Source of the DNA: Aquitalea magnusonii
GTDB taxonomy: Bacteria; Pseudomonadota; Gammaproteobacteria; Burkholderiales; Chromobacteriaceae
Direction: 5' to 3'
DNA: 64,000 nt
NCBI RefSeq assembly: GCF_002217795.2
Contig: NZ_AP018823.1
Location: forward strand, 1 to 64,000
The notes beneath the pieces were generated by a model that had not been told where the DNA came from, made no database searches, and saw nothing but the letters and a program-made list of their open reading frames with translations. Positions 33,424 through 42,812 of this stretch are shown one piece after another (position 1 is the first letter of the stretch; every line of letters begins with the position of its first letter). The position numbers and the translations under genes are program-made.

Positions 33424-34661
33424 GCGTGATTGACCTGTCCGGGCTGAAGGGCGGCCTGCGCGAACTGCCGCCGCTGTCGCTGTATATCCATTTCCCCTGG
33501 TGCGTGCGCAAATGCCCGTACTGCGATTTCAACTCGCACGAGCTGAAAAGCAGTAGCGGCCAGAGCGTACAGTGGAACCCGCAAGCTGGCGTCGCCAGCG
33601 GTGGTTTCGATGAAATGGCCTATGTGGAAACCCTGCTGCGCGATCTGGAATATAGCCTGCCCGCCATCTGGGGCCGCAGCGTCAGCACCATCTTCATGGG
33701 CGGTGGTACACCCAGCCTGTGTTCGGCGCAGGCCATGGACACCCTGCTGGCGGGCATTCGCGCCCGGCTGCGGCTGTCGCCGGAAGCCGAAATCACCATG
33801 GAAGCCAACCCCGGCACCTTCGAGGCGGAAAAATTCCGTGGCTACCGCGAAGCCGGCATCAACCGCCTGTCTATCGGCATCCAGAGCTTCAACCCGCAAC
33901 ACCTGCAAGTATTGGGGCGGATTCACGATGGTGACGAGGCGCGCCGTGCCATCGACATTGCGCTGTCCTGCTTCGACAACGTCAATCTGGACCTGATGTA
34001 CGCCTTGCCCGGCCAGACGCTGGAACAGGCACTGCAGGATATCGACACCGCCTTGTCGCATGGCATCACCCATCTGTCGGCTTACCACCTCACCATCGAA
34101 CCGAACACGCTGTACGCTGTGCGCACGCCGCAAAACCTGCCGGATGATGAAGTGTCCGCCGACATGCAGGATGCCATCGAAGCACGACTGGCCGCTGCCG
34201 GTTTCGAACATTATGAAACCTCGGCCTTTGCCCGGCCCGGCAAGCGCAGCCGTCATAACGTCAATTACTGGCAGTTTGGCGACTATCTGGGCATTGGTGC
34301 CGGCGCGCACGGCAAGATCAGCAGCCACGAAGGCATCGTGCGGGAAATGCGGCATAAGCAACCTGCGGCCTATATCCAGGCAGTGGCCGATGGCCAGCCG
34401 GTGCAAAGCAGCCGCAAGGTGAAGCGCGACGAGCTGCCGTTCGAGTTCATGATGAATCTGCTGCGGCTGACCGGCGGCTTTGAAACGCGGCTGTTCACCG
34501 AGCGTACCGGTTTGCCTGTATCCTGTATCCGCAATGAATTGCAGCAGGCCATCCAGCAAGGATTGCTGGAGCAGGATGCCACCACCATTCGCCCCACTTT
34601 GCAAGGGCAACGTTTTCTCAATGACCTGTTAACCCTGTTTCTCGGGGACGGAGATCAGTAA
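33420..34661 (+). CDS. hemW: Heme chaperone HemW (radical SAM)
   Basis: A 413-residue radical-SAM protein of the HemN-like HemW family, now regarded as a heme-delivery chaperone rather than a coproporphyrinogen oxidase. The cluster motif CVRKCPYCDF lies near residues 24-33, STIFMGGGTPSL and ITMEANPGTFE follow, and the C-terminal HemN domain has LPFEFMMNLLRLTGGF. HemW lacks the extra N-terminal region of true HemN. A roughly 20-residue insertion sits right after the Cys motif. Coupled to rdgB upstream; ridA begins directly after its stop. Confidence 0.95.
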   Translation: MSVIDLSGLKGGLRELPPLSLYIHFPWCVRKCPYCDFNSHELKSSSGQSVQWNPQAGVASGGFDEMAYVETLLRDLEYSLPAIWGRSVSTIFMGGGTPSLCSAQAMDTLLAGIRARLRLSPEAEITMEANPGTFEAEKFRGYREAGINRLSIGIQSFNPQHLQVLGRIHDGDEARRAIDIALSCFDNVNLDLMYALPGQTLEQALQDIDTALSHGITHLSAYHLTIEPNTLYAVRTPQNLPDDEVSADMQDAIEARLAAAGFEHYETSAFARPGKRSRHNVNYWQFGDYLGIGAGAHGKISSHEGIVREMRHKQPAAYIQAVADGQPVQSSRKVKRDELPFEFMMNLLRLTGGFETRLFTERTGLPVSCIRNELQQAIQQGLLEQDATTIRPTLQGQRFLNDLLTLFLGDGDQ

Positions 34662-35045
34662 ATGACCAAAGAAATCATCCACACTGCAGATGCACCGGCC
34701 GCTATCGGCGCTTACTCCCAGGCTGTGAAGGCTGGCAACACCGTTTACCTGTCCGGCCAGATTCCGCTGGACCCGGCCACCATGACCGTGGTGGAAGGTG
34801 GTTTTGCCGCCGAAACCCATCAGGTGTTCAAGAACCTGAAAGCCGTGTGCGAAGCCGCCGGTGGCAGCCTGGACCAGATCGTCAAGCTCAACGCTTACCT
34901 GACCGACCTGTCCAATTTCGCCACCTTCAACGAAATCATGGGTCAGTACTTCAGCCAGCCTTACCCGGCACGCGCCGCCGTTGGCGTGGCCAGCCTGCCC
35001 AAGGGCGTGCAGGTTGAAGCCGAAGCGGTATTGTTCCTGGGCTGA
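34662..35045 (+). CDS. ridA: RidA family enamine/imine deaminase
   Basis: A 127-residue RidA (YjgF/YER057c/UK114) protein that hydrolyses reactive 2-aminoacrylate formed by PLP enzymes; it is a trimer. Family marks are [45 protein letters not shown] and [22 protein letters not shown] with the substrate-binding Arg. The ATG follows the hemW stop without a gap, with GGAG upstream. A strong terminator follows. Confidence 0.96.
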   Translation: MTKEIIHTADAPAAIGAYSQAVKAGNTVYLSGQIPLDPATMTVVEGGFAAETHQVFKNLKAVCEAAGGSLDQIVKLNAYLTDLSNFATFNEIMGQYFSQPYPARAAVGVASLPKGVQVEAEAVLFLG

Positions 35046-35063
35046 TTTTTCTCCCCGGCATAG

Positions 35064-35098
35064 TAGAAACAGGCGATCTTGATCGCCTGTTTCTATTT
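35064..35098 (+). terminator. Intrinsic terminator after ridA
   Basis: TAGAAACAGGCGAT (35064-35077) pairs with ATCGCCTGTTTCTA (35082-35095), a 14-bp perfect stem with loop CTTG, followed by TTTG. Confidence 0.85.
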
Positions 35099-35188
35099 GT
35101 ACGGCAGTTCCTGACTGATGGCGCAGCAGCCAGTAGAGAGGGAATCGGCTCTTATCTGGAGTCCGTATCCTCCGCTGGAGTGCTGGCC

Positions 35189-35617
35189 ATGTCTCGTTTC
35201 GCAATCTTGCTGCTCTGGCTGCTGCCCACCGCGCTGCAGGCGGCCGTATTCAAGTGCATCAGCCCTGATGGACATCACAGCTATCAGGATCAACCCTGCC
35301 CGCTTGGTCATGCCACTCACACCTTGCAGGCTAGCTACTTCAGCCAGGTCAGCCGTGAGTCGTATCCGCAGCAGCCCTTGTCCCGTCAGCAGCAAGTGCA
35401 GCACGACAAACGCTTGCAGCAGCTACAGCGCAAGGAGCAGCAATTGCGCATCCGTCAGCGCCAGTTGGCACTGAAAAACTGCCAACGTTTGCAGCGCCGC
35501 CAGCAAGTGCTGCACGCACAATTGCTGGCTAGCCGTTCTGCACGGCAAACACAGCGTTTGCAAGCAAGGCTTGTCAGTCAGCAGCAGGCCTTGCAGGATG
35601 CTGCTTGTATTCCATGA
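35189..35617 (+). CDS. DUF4124-like exported protein
   Basis: A 142-residue protein with a signal peptide (MSRFAILLLWLLPTALQA) and a short DUF4124-like domain right after it (AVFKCISPDGHHSYQDQPCP, with two cysteines). The rest is a long Gln/Arg/Leu-rich coiled coil. DUF4124 proteins are periplasmic and of unknown function. GGAG lies eight bases before the ATG at 35189; a GTG nine bases earlier is less likely. Confidence 0.75.
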   Translation: MSRFAILLLWLLPTALQAAVFKCISPDGHHSYQDQPCPLGHATHTLQASYFSQVSRESYPQQPLSRQQQVQHDKRLQQLQRKEQQLRIRQRQLALKNCQRLQRRQQVLHAQLLASRSARQTQRLQARLVSQQQALQDAACIP

Positions 35618-35629
35618 TGCGAGAACGCC

Positions 35630-36466
35630 ATGACCAGCCATGCTTTTGAGATCGTCAATGTATTTGCTGAAACCACGTTTGGCGGCAATCCCTTAGCGGT
35701 ATTTACCGCTGCAACCGGCTTGTCCGATACGTCGATGCAGGCACTGGCACGGCAGATGAATTTGTCGGAAACGGTTTTTGTCTTGCCTTCGACACAGGCC
35801 GCAGCGCGCTTGCGCATTTTTACCCCGGCCCATGAACTGCCTTTTGCCGGACACCCTACGCTGGGGGCGGCTGCCGTACTGTACGGCCAACAGCGCGTGG
35901 GGGAGGCGTTTACTCTGGAAACCAATGCCGGGGTGATTCCCATCGTCCATCAGGATGGCCTGTTTACCCTACAAGCCAATCCGGCCCGTGAGCGCGATGC
36001 CGGACTGGCGATCGACGCTGTTGCTGCCATGTTGTCCCTGCCTGTGGATGCAATTGCCGCGCCTCCCAGTTGGCTGGATACCGGCAGCGAACAATTGCTG
36101 ATCCGGGCCAGCAGCCGTGAGGCGGTACTTGCCGCGCGCCCGCTGCCTGCGTTGTTTGTTCGCGATGCCTGCCTGCAGCCTGGGCGCTGTGTGGCCTATT
36201 TATGGTACGAAGCCAATGCGGTGGCGACGGTGCGGCTGTTTTACGCACAGGACGGTGCTGTACTGGAAGACCCGGGTACCGGCTCGGCCTGCGCCAATCT
36301 GGGTGGCTGGTGCAGCCTGCACCAGCGCTATCCGCTGCAGTGGCGGGTAGAGCAAGGAGAGGTATTGCACAGGCCCAATGTGTTGCACTTGACGGTGGAT
36401 GCCGAGCGTCGTATTTATGTTGGCGGTCGTGTCATTGCCTTGGCGCGTGGTGAATTTGTCTTGTGA
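35630..36466 (+). CDS. PhzF family isomerase
   Basis: A 278-residue PhzF/YddE-like protein of the diaminopimelate-epimerase fold. FAETTFGGNPLAVF, MNLSETVFVLPS with the conserved catalytic Glu, FAGHPTLGAA and EDPGTGSACANLGGW are the family marks. True PhzF isomerises an intermediate of phenazine synthesis; no phenazine genes are near, so the substrate is unknown. It starts 12 bases after the DUF4124 gene. Confidence 0.9.
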   Translation: MTSHAFEIVNVFAETTFGGNPLAVFTAATGLSDTSMQALARQMNLSETVFVLPSTQAAARLRIFTPAHELPFAGHPTLGAAAVLYGQQRVGEAFTLETNAGVIPIVHQDGLFTLQANPARERDAGLAIDAVAAMLSLPVDAIAAPPSWLDTGSEQLLIRASSREAVLAARPLPALFVRDACLQPGRCVAYLWYEANAVATVRLFYAQDGAVLEDPGTGSACANLGGWCSLHQRYPLQWRVEQGEVLHRPNVLHLTVDAERRIYVGGRVIALARGEFVL

Positions 36467-36564
36467 CGCAGAGCTGCGCTTGACGCTGAACCGGCCCCTT
36501 GGCATCCTAGAGCCGCAGCTCCAAACTAGCGTTTCAATAAGACAGACAACACGAGGAAAACATC

Positions 36565-36999
36565 ATGAGCACATTGTGGAAAGCCGCGGTGGTGGCGTTG
36601 GGCTTTGCGGCACTATCTCAGATCGCACTGGCGGACAGCCCGGTTGGTAGCTGGAAGACCATTGATGACGATACCAAACAGGCCAAGGCGGTGGTGCAGA
36701 TTGCCGAAGCTGCCAATGGCGAGTTGTCCGGCAAGATCGTCAAGCTTTACCAAAACCCCGATGTGGTATGCGAAGCCTGCGATGGCGAGCGCAAGGGCAA
36801 GTCGGTGAATGGCATGACCATTCTGTGGGGCCTGAAGAAAGATGGCGATAGCTGGGCCAATGGCAAGATTCTGGACCCGCACAATGGCAAGATCTACAGC
36901 GCCAAGATGAAGCTGGTGGATGGCGGCAAAAAGCTTGAAGTGCGCGGCTTCCTCGGCGTGTCGCTGCTGGGCCGTACCCAGGTGTGGGAACGCCAGTAA
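36565..36999 (+). CDS. DUF2147 exported protein
   Basis: A 144-residue protein with a signal peptide (cut after ALA near residue 23) and one DUF2147 domain: PVGSWKTIDDDTKQAKAVVQ, GKIVKLYQNPDVVCEACDGER, MTILWGLKKDG, WANGKILDPHNGKIYSAKM and LEVRGFLGVSLLGRTQVWER. The domain is a beta-barrel of lipocalin type with unknown ligand. The Cys pair VCEACDG is typical. GAGGAAAACATC precedes the ATG. A terminator follows. Confidence 0.9.
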   Translation: MSTLWKAAVVALGFAALSQIALADSPVGSWKTIDDDTKQAKAVVQIAEAANGELSGKIVKLYQNPDVVCEACDGERKGKSVNGMTILWGLKKDGDSWANGKILDPHNGKIYSAKMKLVDGGKKLEVRGFLGVSLLGRTQVWERQ

Positions 37000-37020
37000 G
37001 CCTAATTCCAAAGATGCAGG

Positions 37021-37060
37021 ACAGGGCGGTGTGCCAGCAAGGTGCGCCGCCCTGTTTTTT
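37021..37060 (+). terminator. Intrinsic terminator before recG
   Basis: ACAGGGCGG (37021-37029) pairs with CCGCCCTGT (37047-37055) and is followed by T to 37060. It ends the DUF2147 transcript 18 bases before recG. Confidence 0.8.
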
Positions 37061-37077
37061 GGGTACAATCGCTGCTG

Positions 37078-39126
37078 ATGACCCAAGCCAATGACCTCGC
37101 CAATCAGCCGCTGAATGTGGCTCCCGCTCTGGCCAAGAAGCTGGACAAGCTCGGCCTGCGCCGCCGTTTTGATCTGGTGTTGCACCTGCCGTTGCGTTAC
37201 GAAGATGAAACCCATCTCTATCCGATTGGCGCGGCTCCGTATGGCCAGCCGGTATTGGTGGAGGGGCGGGTCATCAGCCACGATGTGCAGTTCCGCCCGC
37301 GCAAGCAACTGCTGGTACGCATCGAGGACGCCAGCGGTGTATTGGTCTTGCGTTTCATCCATTTCTATCCCAGCCAGCTCAAGCAATTTGCCGATGGTGT
37401 GTTGATTCGTGCCATGGGCGAGATTCGTCGTGGCTTTCATGGCGATGAAATGGTGCATCCCAAAACCAGGGAGGTGGTGGAAGGCAGCCCGCTGGCCGAA
37501 AGCCTGACACCGGTCTACCCCACGGTAAACGGCGTCACCCAGCCCATGCTGCGCAAGCTGATCCACCAGGAACTCCAGGCCTTGCCCCTGCCGGAGACCT
37601 TGCCCGAGCCGGTGATCGCACATCTCAAGCTGCAAGGTTTTGCCGATGCCGTTCGCCTCTTGCATTCCCCTCCGCCCGAATATTCGGCCAGTCAGCTAGC
37701 AGAACCCGGTCTGCCGGCCTGGCAGCGGCTCAAGTTTGATGAACTGATGGCGCAGCAGCTTTCCATGCGGCTGGCTTACCGGGCCCGCCGCCAGGGGCAG
37801 GCAGAGCCGATTCGCGGTCATGGCAGACTCAGAAGCGCGCTATTTGCCAGCTTGCCATTCACCCTTACCCGGGCGCAGCAAAAGGTGCTGGATGAAATTG
37901 ATGTCGATATGGCCCAGGCTCACCCGATGCACCGCCTGCTGCAAGGCGATGTGGGCAGCGGCAAGACGGTGGTTGCCGCACTGGCTGCGCTTAGCGCCAT
38001 CGAGTCGGGCTTCCAGGTAGCCTTGATGGCTCCTACCGAAATCCTGGCCGAACAGCATTACCGCAAGCTGTCCGGCTGGCTGGAGCCATTGGGTATCAGG
38101 GTAAGCTGGCTGTCCGGCAGTCTGCGCAAGAAGCAGAAGGAACTGGCCGTTCAACGGCTGGCGAGTGGTGAAGCACAGCTTGCCATCGGCACCCACGCTT
38201 TGTTTCAGGACGGAGTGCATTTTGCCCGCCTGGGTCTGGCGATCGTGGATGAGCAACATCGCTTTGGCGTGGGCCAGCGGCTGGCACTCAAGCAAAAGGG
38301 GCAGGAGCCCCACCAGTTGATGATGTCGGCCACCCCTATACCCCGCACCCTGGCCATGAGCTTCTATGCCGATCTGGACGTTTCCGTCATTGATGAATTA
38401 CCACCGGGCCGCACCCCCATCGTCACCAAGCTGATCAACAGCAGCCGGCGCGAAGAGGTGATCGATTATGTACACAAGACCTGCAGCGAAGGGCAGCAAG
38501 TCTACTGGGTATGCCCGCTGATTGAAGAGTCGGAAACCTTGCAGTTGCAAACCGCAGTAGATACCCATCGCCTACTGGCAGCCCAACTGGCGCAGTGGCA
38601 GGTTGGCCTGGTGCATGGCCGCATGAAGCCGGACGAAAAGGCAGCCGTGATGGCTGCTTTCAGCAGCGGGGAGCTGCAGGTATTGGTGGCCACCACGGTG
38701 ATTGAAGTCGGTGTGGATGTACCCAATGCCAGCCTGATGGTGATCGAACATGCCGAACGCATGGGCCTGTCGCAATTGCACCAGCTACGTGGCCGGGTTG
38801 GGCGGGGTAGCGCACGCAGTGTCTGCATGTTGCTGTTTGAAAACCCCTTGTCCGATCTGGCCAAGGCGCGCTTGAAAGTGATTTACGAAAATGTGGATGG
38901 TTTCGAGATTGCGCGGCAGGATTTGCTGATCCGCGGGCCGGGCGAGTTTCTCGGCGCACGGCAAAGTGGGGTGCCGATGTTGCGCTTTGCCAATCTTGAA
39001 GAAGATATCGAGCTGCTGGAAGCGGCACGCGAGCTGGCACCAGAAATCCTGCAGCGCTGGCCAGAGGCGGTCGATGCGCATCTGGAGCGTTGGCTGTCCG
39101 GGCGCGAGCACTACCTCAAAGCCTGA
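37078..39126 (+). CDS. recG: ATP-dependent DNA helicase RecG
   Basis: RecG reverses stalled forks and branch-migrates Holliday junctions. The 682 residues show the N-terminal wedge/OB domain (LPLRYEDETHLYPIG; VEGRVISHDVQFRPRKQLLVR), Walker A LLQGDVGSGKTVVAALAAL near residue 295, DEQHRFGVGQR as motif II, MSATPIPRTLAMS as motif III, and the C-terminal TRG region with LLIRGPGEFLGARQSG. The ATG at 37078 lacks a ribosome site and is close to the T tract of the upstream terminator. The open frame upstream of it runs through the terminator and is not used. Confidence 0.96.
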   Translation: MTQANDLANQPLNVAPALAKKLDKLGLRRRFDLVLHLPLRYEDETHLYPIGAAPYGQPVLVEGRVISHDVQFRPRKQLLVRIEDASGVLVLRFIHFYPSQLKQFADGVLIRAMGEIRRGFHGDEMVHPKTREVVEGSPLAESLTPVYPTVNGVTQPMLRKLIHQELQALPLPETLPEPVIAHLKLQGFADAVRLLHSPPPEYSASQLAEPGLPAWQRLKFDELMAQQLSMRLAYRARRQGQAEPIRGHGRLRSALFASLPFTLTRAQQKVLDEIDVDMAQAHPMHRLLQGDVGSGKTVVAALAALSAIESGFQVALMAPTEILAEQHYRKLSGWLEPLGIRVSWLSGSLRKKQKELAVQRLASGEAQLAIGTHALFQDGVHFARLGLAIVDEQHRFGVGQRLALKQKGQEPHQLMMSATPIPRTLAMSFYADLDVSVIDELPPGRTPIVTKLINSSRREEVIDYVHKTCSEGQQVYWVCPLIEESETLQLQTAVDTHRLLAAQLAQWQVGLVHGRMKPDEKAAVMAAFSSGELQVLVATTVIEVGVDVPNASLMVIEHAERMGLSQLHQLRGRVGRGSARSVCMLLFENPLSDLAKARLKVIYENVDGFEIARQDLLIRGPGEFLGARQSGVPMLRFANLEEDIELLEAARELAPEILQRWPEAVDAHLERWLSGREHYLKA

Positions 39127-39165
39127 AGTCACCCCGGTTTTTCCTGTTTTCCCTGCCATCTGCAG

Positions 39166-39270
39166 CCAAAAAAAAGCGCCTCATTTCTTGCGAAACGAGG
39201 CGTCAAGGGATTGCTGCAAACAACAAAGGAGAAACCATGATGAAGCGAAGTAATATTAGCAAATAATAAA
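39166..39270 (-). ncRNA. Candidate FNR/ANR-activated small RNA
   Basis: Between the ends of recG and pit, the minus strand has an FNR/ANR box (39300-39315), an AT-rich -10-like region (39264-39276) and, about 95 bases on, a terminator: stem 39202-39192/39187-39177, loop GCAA, then U8. The stem is fully paired only in minus-strand RNA; on the plus strand it has an A-C mismatch where minus RNA has a G-U pair. The middle carries UUUCUCCUUUG, an anti-Shine-Dalgarno stretch often used by Hfq-dependent small RNAs. Promoter position and ends are predicted, not shown. FNR-driven small RNAs are known in E. coli (FnrS) and Neisseria (AniS). Confidence 0.6.
39168..39202 (-). terminator. Intrinsic terminator of the candidate small RNA
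   Basis: Eleven-pair stem (39177-39187 with 39192-39202), GNRA-type loop GCAA on the minus strand, then U8 from the A tract at 39168-39175. Confidence 0.85.
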
Positions 39271-39299
39271 ATAACGAATCAATGGTGTTGTTGTGACAG

Positions 39300-39315
39300 T
39301 TTGATCCTGATCAAA
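39300..39315. promoter_or_regulatory. FNR/ANR binding site in the recG-pit gap
   Basis: TTTGAT-CCTG-ATCAAA is a perfect FNR/ANR palindrome. It lies upstream of the candidate small RNA on the minus strand, roughly 40-46 bases before the inferred start, close to the class II activator distance of 41.5. Confidence 0.8.
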
Positions 39316-39342
39316 CTCCACCAGCCATGATGCCCATCATAG

Positions 39343-39366
39343 AAAAAGCCGCCCTCAGGCGGCTTT
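39343..39366 (-). terminator. Intrinsic terminator of pit
   Basis: AAAGCCGCC (39345-39353), loop CTCA, GGCGGCTTT (39358-39366). Read leftwards it ends in U5. It lies 25 bases past the pit stop. Confidence 0.85.
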
Positions 39367-39390
39367 GCAGGCAATGTCGACGGCAGAGGC

Positions 39391-40857
39391 TTATTTCAGC
39401 CAGTTGCTGGCCAGGTAGTACAGGCTGCCCGACAGCAGCATGGCAACCGGCATGGTAAACAACCAGGCCAGCAGGATGGAGCGCACGGTAGACCATTGCA
39501 GGCCGGCCTTGTCCGCCACCATGGTGCCCGCCACGCCGCTGGACAAAACATGGGTGGTGGAAACCGGCAGGCCAAACTGACTGGCCAGACCAATGGAGAC
39601 CGCCGCAGTCAGCTGGGCCGACATGCCCTGAGCGTAGGTCATGTCTTTCTTGCCAATGCCTTCGCCGACAGTCTTCACCACGCGCCGCCAGCCAATCATG
39701 GTGCCGCCGCCCAGCGCCAGCGCCACGGCAATGATCACCCAGGTGGGCGCGTACTCGGTGGTAACGGTCAGGTCCTTGCGCAGATTGCTCAGCAGCTGCT
39801 TGTCATCCGCACTCAGGTTAGGCAGAGAGCCGGCCTTCTTGGCGGCATCATCCAGACACAGCAGATCGGTGCGCACGTCCCAACGCTTGTTGTCCGGCAG
39901 ATTGCGATAGGTGCTGCCATCACCCAGTGCGGTGATCAGATTGTCAGCGGTACGCAGGGTATCGCGCGGACGACAGTCATGTATATTGCTGTCCGTCGCC
40001 ACGGGCTTGAACATGGCATCCAGTGCGGTCTGATGACGGTTGTAGAACTGTTGCAGATGCAGGGCGGCGTCACGGGTGCGTTCGATCTGGTAAGGCGTGC
40101 TGTCCAGATTGAGTACGTATTTGGCCGGGACAATGCCGATGAGAACCAGCATGATCAGGCCGACACCCTTCTGACCATCGTTGGAACCATGGGAGAAGCT
40201 CACCCCCATCGAGCTGACGATCAGCATGAAGCGCATCCAGAACGGCGGGTGCTTGCGGCCTTCCACCTGCTGACGCTGAAACGGCGTCTTGTGCATATTG
40301 CTTTGCGGGCGTGAGCGGCGCAGGGCAATCACCAGCAGACCGGACAGCAGCGCCCCTACCAGGGGAGAGCACAGCAGCGACAAACCCACGTCGATCGCCT
40401 TGCCCCAGTTGACACCCTGCGCCAGCGGGGTGCCATTGATCAGACAGTTGGCCAGGCCAACGCCAAGAATGGCACCAATCAGGGTATGTGAGCTGGAGGC
40501 CGGCAGGCCGAAGTACCACGTGCCCAGATTCCAGGCAATCGCCGCTGCCAGCAGGGCAAACACCATGGCCATGCCGCGTGCGGTATTGACCGAAACCAGC
40601 AGATCCACCGGCAGCAGGTGAACGATGGCATAGGCTACGGCCAGCCCGCCAGTCAGCACGCCCAGAAAATTGAATACACCAGAGGCGAAAACCGCCAGGC
40701 GTGGCTTCATGGATTGGGTGTAAATGACGGTGGCAACCGCATTGGCCGTATCGTGAAAACCGTTGATGAACTCGAAGGCCAGGACAAAGCCCAGCGACAG
40801 AACCAGGGTGATGGCCACATGCGTGTCCAGCCCTGCAAAGAGGTCCAGCATGATCAT
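39391..40857 (-). CDS. pit: Low-affinity inorganic phosphate transporter (PiT family)
   Basis: A 488-residue inner-membrane symporter that moves metal-phosphate with protons. The two PiT signature repeats are present: GFHDTANAVATVIYTQ near residue 35 and SHGSNDGQKGVGLI near residue 230. About ten helices are predicted, with a soluble loop of roughly 130 residues between the halves. The start at 40857 (MIMLDLF) is the first Met before the conserved part, and no ribosome site is clear. The frame extends further upstream without support. The high-affinity pst genes are next to it, so both phosphate systems are together. Confidence 0.93.
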   Translation of the reverse strand: MIMLDLFAGLDTHVAITLVLSLGFVLAFEFINGFHDTANAVATVIYTQSMKPRLAVFASGVFNFLGVLTGGLAVAYAIVHLLPVDLLVSVNTARGMAMVFALLAAAIAWNLGTWYFGLPASSSHTLIGAILGVGLANCLINGTPLAQGVNWGKAIDVGLSLLCSPLVGALLSGLLVIALRRSRPQSNMHKTPFQRQQVEGRKHPPFWMRFMLIVSSMGVSFSHGSNDGQKGVGLIMLVLIGIVPAKYVLNLDSTPYQIERTRDAALHLQQFYNRHQTALDAMFKPVATDSNIHDCRPRDTLRTADNLITALGDGSTYRNLPDNKRWDVRTDLLCLDDAAKKAGSLPNLSADDKQLLSNLRKDLTVTTEYAPTWVIIAVALALGGGTMIGWRRVVKTVGEGIGKKDMTYAQGMSAQLTAAVSIGLASQFGLPVSTTHVLSSGVAGTMVADKAGLQWSTVRSILLAWLFTMPVAMLLSGSLYYLASNWLK

Positions 40858-41108
40858 GAAAATCGTGTTAAGGAAAGCCGGGATTGTTGAGTGCAGCCCT
40901 GCGGGCGTCAAGTAAATGAACCAAAAAAAACCGGGCTTGTCGCTTTCCCGCCGCGTAATTGACACCATCCTTGACAGGCATGGGTTTTCGACGGTTTTTT
41001 CAGGAAGTTACGTGTGTAATCGGATGTAATAATGAGGGTGCAAACCGGCCTGAAAATGCAAAAGCCCCTGCTGCGGGCAGGCCGCAGGCAGGGGCTGGCA
41101 AAGCCGGA

Positions 41109-41882
41109 TCAGCCGAACTTGCCGGTGATGTAATCCTCAGTAGCCTTTTGTTTGGGCGCGGTGAAGATGTTGTCGGTTTCACCAAACTCCACCAGTTCGC
41201 CCAGATACATGTAGGCAGTGAAGTCGGAAACCCGAGCCGCCTGCTGCATGTTGTGGGTGACGATGGCGATGGTGTAGTCCTCTTTCAGTTCATGAATGAG
41301 TTCTTCGATGTGGGCAGTGGAAATCGGGTCCAGAGCCGAGGTCGGTTCGTCCAGCAGCAGCACTTCCGGGCGGGATGCCACGGCACGCGCAATGCACAGA
41401 CGCTGCTGCTGGCCACCGGACAGCGAGTTGCCGGACTGCTTGAGCTTGTCTTTCACCTCATCCCACAGCGCAGCCTTGCGCAGCGCCCATTCCACACGAT
41501 CATCCATCTCGGTCTTGGACAGCTTTTCGTACAACTTCACCCCGAAGGTGATGTTGTCGTAAATGGACATCGGAAACGGAGTCGGCTTCTGGAACACCAT
41601 GCCCACCTTGGCGCGCAAGAGGTTGATATCCACATCGCGGCCCAGGATGTTATGCCCATCCAGCAGGATTTCGCCTTCCGAACGCAAGCCCGGATACAGC
41701 TCGTACATGCGGTTGAAAGTACGCAGCAGGGTGGATTTGCCACAGCCGGAAGGGCCGATGAAGGCAGTGACCATGCGCGGTGCAATCTCCAGATTGATGT
41801 TCTTCAATGCGTGGAAATTACCGTAAAAGAAGTTCAGATTCTTGACCTGAAGCTTGACGTTGTTATCAGCCATTGTCGTCAT
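41109..41882 (-). CDS. pstB: Phosphate ABC transporter ATP-binding protein
   Basis: A 257-residue ATPase of the high-affinity phosphate importer. Walker [12 protein letters not shown], signature [14 protein letters not shown], Walker [13 protein letters not shown] and the switch histidine IVTHN are all present, and [20 protein letters not shown] is the PstB Q-loop. An alternative ATG at 41873 has a better-spaced AAGG. It is last in pstSCAB and starts three bases after pstA. Confidence 0.97.
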   Translation of the reverse strand: MTTMADNNVKLQVKNLNFFYGNFHALKNINLEIAPRMVTAFIGPSGCGKSTLLRTFNRMYELYPGLRSEGEILLDGHNILGRDVDINLLRAKVGMVFQKPTPFPMSIYDNITFGVKLYEKLSKTEMDDRVEWALRKAALWDEVKDKLKQSGNSLSGGQQQRLCIARAVASRPEVLLLDEPTSALDPISTAHIEELIHELKEDYTIAIVTHNMQQAARVSDFTAYMYLGELVEFGETDNIFTAPKQKATEDYITGKFG

Positions 41883-41885
41883 GCC

Positions 41886-42797
41886 TTAATGCGATTGGGT
41901 TTTCTGGCTGCCCATCCAGCGGGCAAGGATATTAAGCGTCAGCACGCTCAAGGTAATCAGCAGGGCACCTGTCCAGGCCAGGGTATGCCAGTCTTCGTAC
42001 GGGCTCATGGCAAACTGGAAAATCACGATCGGCAGGTTGGCCATCGGCTGGTTCATATTGTTGTTGAAGAACTGGTTGTTCAGCGCAGTAAACAGCAGCG
42101 GGGCGGTTTCACCGGAAATCCGAGCCACCGCCAGCAAAATGCCGGTCAGTACCCCGGCCTTGGCCGAACGCAGTGTCACATACAGGGTGATCTTCCATTG
42201 CGGCGTACCCAGCGCTGCGGCCGCTTCGCGCAGCGTATTGGGTACCAGGCGCAGCATGTTCTCGGTGGTGCGTACCACCACCGGAATCACCAGCAGTGCC
42301 AATGCAAAAGAACCCGCCCAGCCAGAAAAATGCCCCACGCTGACAACATACACTTCATAGACAAACAGGCCGATCACGATGGAAGGGGCCGACAGCAAGA
42401 TGTCGTTGATGAAGCGGGTGGTGGGTGCCAGCCAGCCGCGCTGACCGAATTCCGCCAGATAGATGCCTGCCAGAATCCCGATCGGGGTACCGATCAGGGT
42501 GCCGAAAAAGGTCATCATCAGGCTGCCGTAAATGGCATTGGCCAAGCCACCCTGGCTGCCCGGTGGCGGGGTGCTCTGGGTGAATGCCTGCAAGTTCAGG
42601 CCGGACAGGCCATGTTGCAGCAAGGTAAACAGAATCCACAGCAGCCAGAACAGGCCAAAGGCCATGGTGAGGGTGGATGCCCCCATGTTGAAGGCATTGA
42701 CCAGACGGCGGCGACGGTAAATGGAAGTATTCATGGAGCTGCTGCTTTCGCTGCGACTCTGCAGTTTCACAGATTCGCTGATGGTGCTGTTAGTCAT
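41886..42797 (-). CDS. pstA: Phosphate ABC transporter permease
   Basis: A 303-residue permease with six predicted helices and the BPD_transp_1 domain ([42 protein letters not shown] as the coupling EAA loop). The first 40 residues are cytoplasmic. Forms the membrane channel with PstC. It follows pstC by 15 bases. Confidence 0.96.
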   Translation of the reverse strand: MTNSTISESVKLQSRSESSSSMNTSIYRRRRLVNAFNMGASTLTMAFGLFWLLWILFTLLQHGLSGLNLQAFTQSTPPPGSQGGLANAIYGSLMMTFFGTLIGTPIGILAGIYLAEFGQRGWLAPTTRFINDILLSAPSIVIGLFVYEVYVVSVGHFSGWAGSFALALLVIPVVVRTTENMLRLVPNTLREAAAALGTPQWKITLYVTLRSAKAGVLTGILLAVARISGETAPLLFTALNNQFFNNNMNQPMANLPIVIFQFAMSPYEDWHTLAWTGALLITLSVLTLNILARWMGSQKTQSH

Positions 42798-42812
42798 GAT
42801 GTTGGCGCCTTG

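Noticed and set aside
39237..39266. Nine-codon mini-ORF (MMKRSNISK) with AAAGGAG upstream on the + strand
   Set aside because: No promoter or gene follows it; it is better explained as the complement of the CU-rich part of the candidate small RNA.
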